Assembly: GCA_903927685.1 (NCBI GenBank) | Contig: CAIYOB010001528.1 | Location: 1-14,223 of the forward strand | DNA length: 14,223 nt | Origin: an uncultured Planctomycetaceae bacterium | GTDB lineage: Bacteria > Planctomycetota > Planctomycetia > Pirellulales > Pirellulaceae | Reading direction: 5' to 3' | Shown here: piece by piece, positions 7,894 to 14,223 of the stretch | Numbering within the stretch: the stretch's first letter is position 1 | How the letters are laid out: every line of letters starts with the position of its first letter | Made by a program: the position numbers and the translations under genes | The notes under the pieces: model-generated | Seen by the model: the letters and a program-made list of their open reading frames with translations, nothing else | The model's database searches: none | Told to the model about the DNA's origin: nothing

Positions 7894-9273
7894 TTACCGC
7901 CGCTTGTCCCGGATCTTCGCTTCGATGGCCGCCACCAGCGTGTTCTGATCGGGGATGATCGAACTGAAGGCGACCGTCCCGTCGAGGCAGATGGTGGGGA
8001 TGTTCTTCACGCCCAGACGCGTCATCGTGCCGATGCCTTCGCGGCTGGTGATGCGGTGCTCCTTGACGATCACGGGCTGTGACAGCCGCTTGGCGGCCCG
8101 ATGGACGGCGTCCATCATGTATTGGCAGGGGGCGCAGGAGGCCGAGTCGAGCGTGATCACGTCCACCGTCACGTGCGGCTCCGCGGCGTAGTCCGGCAAG
8201 GCGACCGCGGCCGCATGCTCGGCGGTCTTGGCGATGATGGTGCGTTTGGCCACTTCGCGGCGGTAGCCGTCGTGGACCATCGTGGCGATGGCGGCCAGGT
8301 TCTTGTCGGGCGTGTGGAACGGCAGGTCGCAGCCGGGGGCGAGCACAAAGCCGCAGCCGCCGCCCACGTCGATGCAGCGGATCGCATCGAGTTGAGCATC
8401 CTCCTCGTCGCCCAGCAGCAGCACGCTGGTCAGCTTCAGGTTGCCGCCGAACGACTTGTTCCGGCCGCGGGTGTAGTCGCGGATCCGCTCCAGGGCGATG
8501 TTCTCGTCGATGCAGATGTTGTCGCAGTCCGTCCGGCACATGACTTCCAGGTTGCGGGTCGCGTCCCCACAGACAAACAGCGATGAGAGCGCCTGCCGGT
8601 CGCGGACGAAATCGAAAATCTGGTTGGCCACCGGGGACACGAACTGCTCGAAGTGCTCCGGCGAAATCTGGCTGGTCATCGGGTCCACCACGGCGATCAC
8701 GTCCGCGCCGTGGTCGAGGTAGGCCTGGGCGACCTTCTGGCCGACGGAGGCACAGAAGCCGATCACGGCCTTGACGTAGTCGGGATGGTCGAACATCTGC
8801 AGGAAAATGTCGTTGCCCATTAAATGCAGAGCCAGCGTGAACGGTCCGCAGAGCAGCCCGTACAGCGCCACCTCAGTGCCGATCTCCTGCTTCAGCCGGT
8901 CGAGCGCAGCCATCACCATGGGAAACCGCCCCATGCTCGCGTCGAACACCGGCAGCGACAAGAGCGACTTGCCCTGTTCCAGCGGGTGCGTGCACACCGC
9001 GGGCGGCGTCTCGTCGGCCCAGCGCAATTCGCAGCCGAGCACTTCGGCTTCGAGCTGGAGATCAAAGACGATGGGCAGCCCGTCGGGCCGGTACAGTTCG
9101 TTGGCCCGCCGCAGCCCGGCGACGATCAGGTCGCTGGAGTGCAAGTAGTCGCGCGCCGTCTGACCGAGCAGTTTGGCGCCGTGGACGCCGACGAACGGCA
9201 GCCAGGCCGGGCGGGGCGTGGTTTCGTTGCGCAGCGCTTTCCGTAACAAGTCACGGCGGTTCATTGCGGTCAT
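7894..9273 (-). CDS. UroD/MtaA-family protein fused to a thioredoxin-like domain
   Basis: A 459-residue two-domain protein. Residues 1-345 match the uroporphyrinogen decarboxylase / corrinoid methyltransferase (MtaA/CmuA) superfamily: R-R-D-L-L-R-K-A-L opening, Y-G-L-L-C-G-P-F-T-L-A-L near 138-149, V-V-D-P-M-T-S near 195-201, and a C-terminal L-A-P-G-C-D-L-P. In MtaA the zinc site is H-x-C plus a distant Cys; here the equivalents are Phe233-x-Cys235 and Cys315, so the His is replaced. Residues 367-459 form a thioredoxin-like domain with C-A-P-C (380-383) and a likely cis-Pro at 426 (N-I-P-T). ATG 9273 has GAAGGGA in front; an ATG at 9264 is the alternative. It is the first gene of the unit with the isomerase. 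True heme-pathway UroD is unlikely, given the fusion and context. The reaction is unknown; methyl transfer to or from a cobalamin protein is only a family-based guess. Confidence 0.85.
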   Translation of the reverse strand: MTAMNRRDLLRKALRNETTPRPAWLPFVGVHGAKLLGQTARDYLHSSDLIVAGLRRANELYRPDGLPIVFDLQLEAEVLGCELRWADETPPAVCTHPLEQGKSLLSLPVFDASMGRFPMVMAALDRLKQEIGTEVALYGLLCGPFTLALHLMGNDIFLQMFDHPDYVKAVIGFCASVGQKVAQAYLDHGADVIAVVDPMTSQISPEHFEQFVSPVANQIFDFVRDRQALSSLFVCGDATRNLEVMCRTDCDNICIDENIALERIRDYTRGRNKSFGGNLKLTSVLLLGDEEDAQLDAIRCIDVGGGCGFVLAPGCDLPFHTPDKNLAAIATMVHDGYRREVAKRTIIAKTAEHAAAVALPDYAAEPHVTVDVITLDSASCAPCQYMMDAVHRAAKRLSQPVIVKEHRITSREGIGTMTRLGVKNIPTICLDGTVAFSSIIPDQNTLVAAIEAKIRDKRR

Positions 9274-9361
9274 GGGTGTCCCTTCGTGTCGAGCGGCTCA
9301 GACCCGGGGCGCTCGCCGCCGCCGATCCAGGTCTCCAGTTGCAGACGCGGCTCCGGCCCTT

Positions 9362-9389
9362 ATCATGGCGAATCAGGGGCGGGATTCAA
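9362..9389 (-). promoter_or_regulatory. Candidate promoter of the UroD-thioredoxin/isomerase unit
   Basis: On the minus strand TTGAAT (plus 9384-9389) and CATGAT (plus 9362-9367) are 16 bases apart, each matching the sigma-70 consensus at 4 of 6 positions. It would give a leader of about 80 nt before ATG 9273. The weak match and the repeats immediately upstream suit an activator-dependent promoter. Confidence 0.35.
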
Positions 9390-9392
9390 GCC

Positions 9393-9424
9393 TTGTTTTT
9401 GCGCAAAGTAGCGATGTTTTGCGC
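9393..9424. promoter_or_regulatory. Candidate operator for the XylR-type regulator
   Basis: TTTTGCGC occurs at 9397-9404 and again at 9417-9424, a 20-bp period, about two helical turns. The first copy also lies in a perfect palindrome, TTTGCGCAAA (9398-9407). A further palindrome, TTCGCGAA, lies at 9444-9451. The direct repeats sit immediately upstream of the candidate -35 of the divergent unit, where an AraC-type activator would bind. Binding by the adjacent regulator is inferred. Confidence 0.45.
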
Positions 9425-9501
9425 CCCACCCAAACCAACTGCGTTCGCGAAAGGCAGGGGCCCTGACGGAGCCACCGCGAATGTGATGGAGACCTGTCGG
9501 T

Positions 9502-10761
9502 ATGGCGTCCCAACGAAAGACCAGGCCGGCGCGGCACGTGGCGTTGGCCTATCCGGTATCCGTGCCGTGGATGGCGCTGTTCATGCGCGGCGTGACAGAC
9601 TATGCCGAGCAGCGTGGCGGCTGGCTGTTGACCGCCAGTCCGCCGGCCCTGAGCTGGGCCGGCGAAGAACCGCTCTCGCTGGAGAGCCTCCAGGGCTGGC
9701 CGGGCGACGGCGTGATCGCCGCCATCGCCAGCCGCGCAGAACTGCGCGCGGCGAAACGGCTGGGCAAGCCGATCGTCAACATGGCGGCGACGCTCCGCGA
9801 GGCGGGGTTTCCGCGCGTCATGCCGGACCATGTGGGCATGGGGCGCCTGGCGGCGGAGCACCTCCTGGAGCGGGGCCTCCGCCGGTTGGCCTACTACGGG
9901 ATCGAAGGCATTTGGTTTTCGCAACAGCGGCGTCAGGGCTTCATCGAACGGGCCCGGCAGGCGGGCGTGGCGTGCGAGGTGCTGGAGGTGCCTCGGCATC
10001 CGGACGTGCGGCAGACTTGGCAACAGCGATGGGCGCCATTGACCCGCTGGCTCGAACAGCTTCATCCGCCGGTCGGCTTGCTGGCGATGCAGGACTATCG
10101 AGCGCGAGCCGTTGTGGACGAATGCCAGCGTCTGGGCCTCGACATCCCGCACGATCTGGCCGTGCTGGGGATGGAAGACGACCCGACGGTGTGCGAGTTC
10201 TGCCGGCCGACGTTGTCGAGCGTCTCGCGCAACGGCTGGCGATTGGGCTACGAGACCGCGGCCCTCCTGGATCGCTTGATGGACGGCCGTTCGCCGCCGC
10301 CGCACGACATCCTCGTCCCCTCCGACGGCGTCGTGGCCCGGCAATCGACGGACACCGTGGCCGTCGAGGATGCGCACGTCGCCGCGGCGGTGCACTTCAT
10401 CCACGATCACGTGACGGAGCCGTTCGGTGTGGATCGCGTCGTGCGGGCCACGTCGATCTCGCGGCGGCAGCTGGAGGTCCGATTCCGGCGGGTGCTCGGC
10501 TGTACCTTGCACGACTACATCTGTCGCGAACGGATTGGGCGCGCGAAACGGTTGCTAGGTGGAGCCGAGCGGATCAAACTCCAGCAGGTGGCGACCGCCT
10601 GCGGCCTGGTGACCGCCGAACGCCTGCGACTGGTCTTCAAACGGGTCACGGGCCAGGCGCCGCTGCGGTACCGGGCAGCGGAAAACGCGGCCAGGTACGA
10701 CCGCGAGGGGAGGGCGAAGGGCGCGAATTCGTTGCGACCCGGCCCATTCCGTGGGAGTTGA
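9502..10761 (+). CDS. XylR-type transcriptional regulator (LacI-like sensor plus AraC DNA-binding domain)
   Basis: A 419-residue protein with the architecture of E. coli XylR. Residues 11-285 are a periplasmic-binding-protein-like sugar sensor: R-H-V-A-L-A-Y at the start, D-G-V-I-A-A-I at 69-75, M-P-D-H-V-G-M-G-R-L-A-A-E-H-L at 107-121, V-G-L-L-A-M-Q-D at 191-198 and L-A-V-L-G-M-E-D-D at 219-227, ending in R-P-T-L-S-S-V. Residues 288-392 hold the two AraC helix-turn-helix motifs: 308-330 (S-I-S-R-R-Q-L-E-V-R-F-R-R) and 357-383 (Q-Q-V-A-T-A-C-G-L with R-L-R-L-V-F-K-R-V-T-G). A 27-residue basic, Gly-rich tail follows. GGAG lies ten bases before ATG 9502. It is divergent from the UroD-thioredoxin/isomerase unit and convergent with the sulfatases, so the former is its likely target. 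The inducer is unknown. Confidence 0.9.
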   Translation: MASQRKTRPARHVALAYPVSVPWMALFMRGVTDYAEQRGGWLLTASPPALSWAGEEPLSLESLQGWPGDGVIAAIASRAELRAAKRLGKPIVNMAATLREAGFPRVMPDHVGMGRLAAEHLLERGLRRLAYYGIEGIWFSQQRRQGFIERARQAGVACEVLEVPRHPDVRQTWQQRWAPLTRWLEQLHPPVGLLAMQDYRARAVVDECQRLGLDIPHDLAVLGMEDDPTVCEFCRPTLSSVSRNGWRLGYETAALLDRLMDGRSPPPHDILVPSDGVVARQSTDTVAVEDAHVAAAVHFIHDHVTEPFGVDRVVRATSISRRQLEVRFRRVLGCTLHDYICRERIGRAKRLLGGAERIKLQQVATACGLVTAERLRLVFKRVTGQAPLRYRAAENAARYDREGRAKGANSLRPGPFRGS

Positions 10762-10778
10762 GGGCTGGGGTTCGCCAA

Positions 10779-10814
10779 GTTCGGCCGAACGACACGGAGG
10801 TCCCGAGACCTCCG
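10779..10814. terminator. Two palindromes in the convergent gap, possible bidirectional terminator
   Basis: A perfect 12-bp palindrome GTTCGGCCGAAC (10779-10790) is followed four bases later by a hairpin with an 8-bp perfect stem, CGGAGGTC-CCGA-GACCTCCG (10795-10814). They lie between the stops of the convergent regulator and sulfatase genes. There is no T tract on either side, so a classical intrinsic terminator is not proven. Confidence 0.45.
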
Positions 10815-10827
10815 CCCACTCCGCGGC

Positions 10828-12234
10828 CTATCGATTCGGCGGCAGACGCTTCTTGGCCCCCTCCGGCGCCGGGGCAAAAGCGCGGCCGCTGGCCAGGATG
10901 GCGTCCCAACGCTCGCGGCATTCTCGCGCCATCCGGGCGGCAACGTCGGGGAACGTGCCCTGGACGTCCTCCGTCTCGCCGGGATCGGCGGCCAGATCGT
11001 ACAAGGCCCCAGAGCCTCCGGGCAGGGCGTGATACTTGAAACGCGGGCCCCGGAGAGTCAGGTGATGATCTGCGAACCGCCGCTGTTGCCGATCAGGCAC
11101 GCCGTCGCGCGGCGAGCCGGGCCCGGCGATAGCCATCCGGAACAAATTCGGGCGGTCCTCCTGGGTCGACGCATCCTCCAGCGCGGCCCGCAGGCTGACG
11201 CCCGTCAACGGCAGGTGGGGAACGCTGTCCGCTTGAATGCCGGCCAGGTCGAGCAGCGTGGGCAGGATATCCTCCGCACCGCCAAACTGGCTGCGTTTCC
11301 CGGGAACGATCCGGCCTGGCCAGCGGACCAGGCAGGGGACGCGAATGCCGTTCTCCCAGACGGTTGCCTTGTGCCCACGCAGTCGATGCAAGTTGCGTTT
11401 GGCCCAATCATCCGCGGACAGCTCCCGATCGACCGTGGCCTTGTTGGTCATCCCGTTGTCGCTGACGAAAACCACCACCGTGTCCTGCTCCTGCCCGAGT
11501 TCTCGCAGGCCGTCCAGCAACCGGCCGATGGCAGCATCCAACTGGGCGATGCTTCCATAGCATTGCGCCAGATCCGGCGAGTACCCCCGGGCCAGCAGGG
11601 GAGCCGAGTACGCGTCGTCGCACACCCAAGGCAAGTGGGGAATGATGTAGGCGGCGGTCGCGAACCACGGCTGAGCGCGGTTTTCTTTCCAGAAGTCCAG
11701 GATCAGATCCGTGGTGATGTCGGCAGTCCACCCCTGCGGACGAACCGTGCCGTAACGGCTCGGCAACACCGGATCGCGATGCTGATAACCGCTGACGAAA
11801 TAGCCGTTGTCCCAGCCGCGGTCCCAGGACGACGAGTCGGGCAGGCGGGCCGTGTCCGCCTTGCCGGCATAGAACGTCCGGTATCCGGCGGCACGGAAGA
11901 ACGCCGGCATCAGCGTCTCGTCCGGCCGCAGATTCGCCCGCGGCGGTACGCCCCAGACGCCGCCCAGCAAGTGATCGCGTCCGGTATAGAACGCGGTCCG
12001 GGAAGGCGAACACGCGGGGGCCACCACAAAGTTCTCGAACACCGCGGATTGCGCGGCCAAGCGGTCGAGCTCAGGCGTCTTGGCCACCGGGTTGCCGGTG
12101 AAGCCAAAGTCGCTGAAGCCCTGGTCGTCGCTGATGATGAACAGGACGTTGGGCTTGACGGCCCGGGCGGGCTCGGCGGCGGACAGTGCGAAAGCCACAG
12201 CGAGAAGCACGGCGGCGGACAGGCAAATCTTCAT
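10828..12234 (-). CDS. Exported type I sulfatase (last gene of the sulfatase run)
   Basis: A 468-residue sulfatase expected to remove sulfate esters from a sugar outside the cytoplasm. ATG 12234 has GGGGAG eight bases upstream and begins a clear signal peptide (hydrophobic 5-19, cleavage near A-R-A at 23-25); longer frames upstream are Gly/Gln-rich nonsense. Core motifs: N-V-L-F-I-I-S-D-D-Q-G (29-39) with metal-binding Asp36/Asp37; C-S-P-S-R (75-79), where Cys75 would become formylglycine; I-I-P-H-L-P-W (197-203); V-S-D-N-G (257-261); H-K-A-T-V-W-E-N-G (288-296). The usual G-K-W-H is instead G-K-A-D (124-127), keeping Lys125 but not the His. The closest subfamily may be the SGSH/S1_8-like sulfatases, but this is uncertain. 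It lies 26 bp behind the next sulfatase, indicating one operon. Activity needs a formylglycine-generating enzyme, not encoded here. Confidence 0.92.
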   Translation of the reverse strand: MKICLSAAVLLAVAFALSAAEPARAVKPNVLFIISDDQGFSDFGFTGNPVAKTPELDRLAAQSAVFENFVVAPACSPSRTAFYTGRDHLLGGVWGVPPRANLRPDETLMPAFFRAAGYRTFYAGKADTARLPDSSSWDRGWDNGYFVSGYQHRDPVLPSRYGTVRPQGWTADITTDLILDFWKENRAQPWFATAAYIIPHLPWVCDDAYSAPLLARGYSPDLAQCYGSIAQLDAAIGRLLDGLRELGQEQDTVVVFVSDNGMTNKATVDRELSADDWAKRNLHRLRGHKATVWENGIRVPCLVRWPGRIVPGKRSQFGGAEDILPTLLDLAGIQADSVPHLPLTGVSLRAALEDASTQEDRPNLFRMAIAGPGSPRDGVPDRQQRRFADHHLTLRGPRFKYHALPGGSGALYDLAADPGETEDVQGTFPDVAARMARECRERWDAILASGRAFAPAPEGAKKRLPPNR

Positions 12235-12260
12235 GGACGCGTCTCCCCATTGGCGATTCG

Positions 12261-13736
12261 TCACGGCTTGATCTTGGCCGCCGAGCCCGCGCCGCTCGAC
12301 TGCCGCTTGCCGGCTCCGCCCTTGCCCGCCTTCACCTTGCCCGCCGTCACCTTGGCCGCCTTCACCTTGGCCGGCGCCTTGCCAAAGGTGTCCAGAGTAT
12401 CTTGCAGCCACCGTTCCAGCAGACCGCGGTGCCGCGTCACTTCGCCAGCCAGCGAGCTGTCGGCAATGCGATTCTCGAGTTCCCCCGGGTCCTGCTCCAG
12501 GTCGAAAAACTGTTCGCGGGCGTCGCCGCTGTCAAAGACGACGTACTTGTAACGCGCGGTGCGGATCATCCGGGCCGCGCCGCCGGCCGTGTTTTCCGCG
12601 GCGACGAATTCTCGCCACGGTACGGTCCGGCCCTCGATCAACGGCCGGAGACTCTGACCGCGCAGGGAGACGGGCGCGGCCAGACCGGCGTAGTCGAGCA
12701 CGGTGGGCAGAATATCGAGGCCGCTGACCAGGTGCTGCTGATCCAATCGCCCCTCGGCACCCGGCGGCGCGATGATCAAGGGGACCGAGGCGGCTTCTTC
12801 GTACAGCCGTTGTTTGTGCGTCAATTGGTGCGAGCCCATCATCTCGCCGTGATCCGAGGTGAAAACCACGACCGTCTTGTCGCTCAAGCCGCGCTGGTCG
12901 AGGGCCGCGAGCACACGGCCCGCTTCGGCGTCCGCAATCTCGACCAGCCGATAGTACACCCACAGGTACTCGCGCCACTGGCGTTCGCTCCAGTCGGCAG
13001 ATTGCGCAACGGACTTGCGGAGTGTCGAAGGCAGCGTCCCCGAGTCGCGGAGATTCGCCCGAGCCGGCGGCAGTTGCGATTCGTCCGCCGGGAGCAGTCG
13101 GCGCAAGGCGGCGCACTCGGGGTATTCGCAGATGTCGTGCGGATTAAGCACCGAAACGACCAACAGGAATGGCTGGCGGTGCGGCCGGTCGAGGAACTGG
13201 ATCGCGGCATCGGCGGTATTCGGGTCCACGGTCAGGCCTTTGCCGTCCTGGGCCAGATCCAGCGAGTGCGGGTCCGTTCCCGCGAGCGGCAGGACCTCAA
13301 AGCCCGGTATCTTGCCGCCCTTGAACGCCGGGAACGGGACCTGCAAATGCCATTTGCCGGCGTACGCGGTCTCGTAGCCCCCGGCCTGGAACAGCTCGCC
13401 CATCGTCGGCACGCTCTTGCTGGCGAGGTCCGCGTCGAAATTGCCGTAGATGCCCAACTCGTGCGGCATCCGCGAAGTGAACAAGCTGCCCCGCGAGGGA
13501 CAACACAGGGGATACGCACAGTAGGACTGGTCGAATCGCAAGCCGCGTGCCGCGAGGCGATCGAGGTGGGGAGTCTTGACATTCGTATTCCCGGCGCAAC
13601 TGAGTGCGCCGGCCGTTTGCTGGTCGGTGATCAGGAACAGGATATTGGGCCTGGCCTGCGGCTGCTCGGACTCGCCCGCCTGCAATCCGGCCAGCGATAC
13701 CGACAACACGATGATCAGCAGGGAGAGGTGCCTCAT
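12261..13736 (-). CDS. Exported type I sulfatase with a basic repeat tail
   Basis: A 491-residue sulfatase. ATG 13736 opens a signal peptide (hydrophobic 4-18, cleavage near L-Q-A at 18-20); the frame can be opened from a TTG at 13757, but the ATG fits better, with GAGAGAAAG about ten bases before it. Motifs: N-I-L-F-L-I-T-D-Q-Q (31-40), C-C-P-S-R (78-82) with Cys78 as formylglycine precursor, Y-A-G-K-W-H-L (125-131), L-N-P-H-D (197-201), T-S-D-H-G (293-297), T-H-K-Q-R (306-310), and the F-F-D-L-E-Q-D-P-G-E-L closing block near 410-420. Beyond the domain, residues 453-491 are a Lys/Ala/Gly tail made largely by a 15-bp DNA repeat. The gene lies 29 bp behind the partial sulfatase and 26 bp ahead of the next one. 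Substrate is unknown; the D-H-G and G-K-W-H-L signature is common to many polysaccharide sulfatases. Confidence 0.93.
   Translation of the reverse strand: MRHLSLLIIVLSVSLAGLQAGESEQPQARPNILFLITDQQTAGALSCAGNTNVKTPHLDRLAARGLRFDQSYCAYPLCCPSRGSLFTSRMPHELGIYGNFDADLASKSVPTMGELFQAGGYETAYAGKWHLQVPFPAFKGGKIPGFEVLPLAGTDPHSLDLAQDGKGLTVDPNTADAAIQFLDRPHRQPFLLVVSVLNPHDICEYPECAALRRLLPADESQLPPARANLRDSGTLPSTLRKSVAQSADWSERQWREYLWVYYRLVEIADAEAGRVLAALDQRGLSDKTVVVFTSDHGEMMGSHQLTHKQRLYEEAASVPLIIAPPGAEGRLDQQHLVSGLDILPTVLDYAGLAAPVSLRGQSLRPLIEGRTVPWREFVAAENTAGGAARMIRTARYKYVVFDSGDAREQFFDLEQDPGELENRIADSSLAGEVTRHRGLLERWLQDTLDTFGKAPAKVKAAKVTAGKVKAGKGGAGKRQSSGAGSAAKIKP
12321..12374 (-). repeat. 15-bp tandem repeat coding for the basic tail of a sulfatase
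   Basis: On the plus strand CTTGCCCGCCTTCAC (12321-12335) is followed by two near copies (12336-12350 and 12351-12365, one to two substitutions) and a partial fourth. The unit is five codons, so copy-number change keeps the frame. On the coding strand it reads V-K-A-G-K, V-T-A-G-K and V-K-A-A-K type units. Confidence 0.9.
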
Positions 13737-13765
13737 GGTGATGCGACTTTCTCTCAATGGGGCGC

Positions 13766-14223
13766 TTACGGATTCGATGTTGCGGTCTTCTTCTTGCTCG
13801 CCTTGCCCTTGACCTTGGCCTTCGGCTCCGCCCCCGCGGGCTCGTCCTGCTTGCCGAACTTGGCCCGCCGGTCGCGTTCGTGGCGGTCGGTGCGAGAGAA
13901 CGTGCCTTCGCGAGCCGGCTCGCTGGCCCGGGCAGCCAGCGCGGTCAGCTTGGACAGCACTTCCGGGTGGGCCGCAGCTAGGTCCTTGGACTCACTGGGG
14001 TCGCCGGCCACGTCGTACAGTTCCCAGCGGTCGGCCTTGGCCGGCTTCACCGCCCGCCAGTCGCCTTGGCGAATGGCCGTCCAGCCCGTGATCTCCCAGT
14101 ACAGGTACTCGTGCTGGGGCTGCGGCCTGCCTGCGGCGGCGCCAAGCAACTCGGGCACAAAGGAAATGCCGTCCAGATCCGCAGGAGCCGGGGCGCCGGT
14201 CACTTCCGCAAGCGTGGGCAGCA
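13766..14223 (-). CDS. C-terminal part of a third type I sulfatase (5' end outside window)
   Basis: The frame is open to the right edge and begins L-P-T-L-A-E-V-T-G-A-P, the usual sulfatase block before the C-terminal subdomain, followed by D-L-D-G-I-S-F-V-P-E-L-L-G. A later block Y-L-Y-W-E, then W-T-A-I-R-Q-G-D-W-R-A-V-K and W-E-L-Y-D-V-A-G-D-P-S-E matches the end of arylsulfatase-A-like enzymes. The catalytic half, including the formylglycine motif, is outside the window, so activity cannot be judged. The last 20 or so residues are Lys-rich (K-A-K-V-K-G-K-A-S-K-K-K). A GTG at 14203 is internal, not the start. It is the upstream member of the three-gene run, 29 bp ahead of the next sulfatase; the operon promoter must lie beyond the right edge. 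Confidence 0.92.
   Translation of the reverse strand, partial: LPTLAEVTGAPAPADLDGISFVPELLGAAAGRPQPQHEYLYWEITGWTAIRQGDWRAVKPAKADRWELYDVAGDPSESKDLAAAHPEVLSKLTALAARASEPAREGTFSRTDRHERDRRAKFGKQDEPAGAEPKAKVKGKASKKKTATSNP

Noticed and set aside
9264..11039. Long plus-strand frame overlapping the regulator gene in another phase
   Set aside because: Its composition is low-complexity and Arg/Gly/Ala-rich, while the frame at 9502-10761 shows both expected regulator domains.
11029..12552. Long open frame on the plus strand opposite the sulfatases
   Set aside because: The minus strand carries complete sulfatase motifs here; the plus frame spans two sulfatase genes and shows no domain.
1..14223. CRISPR arrays, tRNA or rRNA genes, transposases, integrases
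   Set aside because: None was seen; the short tandem repeats present have no spacers of CRISPR type.

Overview
The window looks like chromosomal DNA of a planctomycete (Planctomycetota, probably a Pirellulales-like lineage). This is inferred from gene content, not from a marker gene: high GC, tandem secreted sulfatases, a DUF5703 secreted glycoside-hydrolase-like protein, a large UroD/MtaA-type protein beside a sugar isomerase, and a XylR-type (LacI-like sensor plus AraC DNA-binding) regulator. No rRNA, tRNA, CRISPR array, insertion sequence or integrase was found.

Layout, left to right. Positions 1-618 (+) hold the 3' end of a protein with a Cys/His-rich C-terminal domain. Positions 667-1205 (-) hold a small unknown gene broken by a single-base frameshift. 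Positions 1206-1632 carry no convincing gene but hold two copies of a purine-rich repeat with a 9-bp period. Positions 1633-2751 (-) hold a RES-type toxin and its Xre/ParS-like antitoxin in the uncommon toxin-first order, with a promoter-like sequence between them. Positions 2971-5937 (-) encode a roughly 990-residue exported DUF5703 protein with a C-terminal LamG-like domain. Positions 5938-6327 appear non-coding.

Positions 6328-9273 (-) form a two-gene unit: a UroD/MtaA-like protein fused to a thioredoxin-like domain, followed by an L-arabinose/L-fucose isomerase-family protein. A XylR-type regulator (9502-10761, +) is divergent from it across a 228-bp control region that contains direct repeats and palindromes. 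The right end (10828-14223, -) is a tightly spaced run of three exported type I sulfatases; the first-transcribed one is cut by the window edge. The run is convergent with the regulator, and two back-to-back palindromes lie between them.

Working picture (inference): sulfatases and the DUF5703 hydrolase act outside the cytoplasm on a sulfated polysaccharide. The regulator senses a released sugar and controls the isomerase and the UroD-thioredoxin fusion in the cytoplasm. The fusion beside a sugar isomerase is the least explained and most interesting part. The left part, with its toxin-antitoxin pair, broken gene and repeats, looks like a small plastic region.
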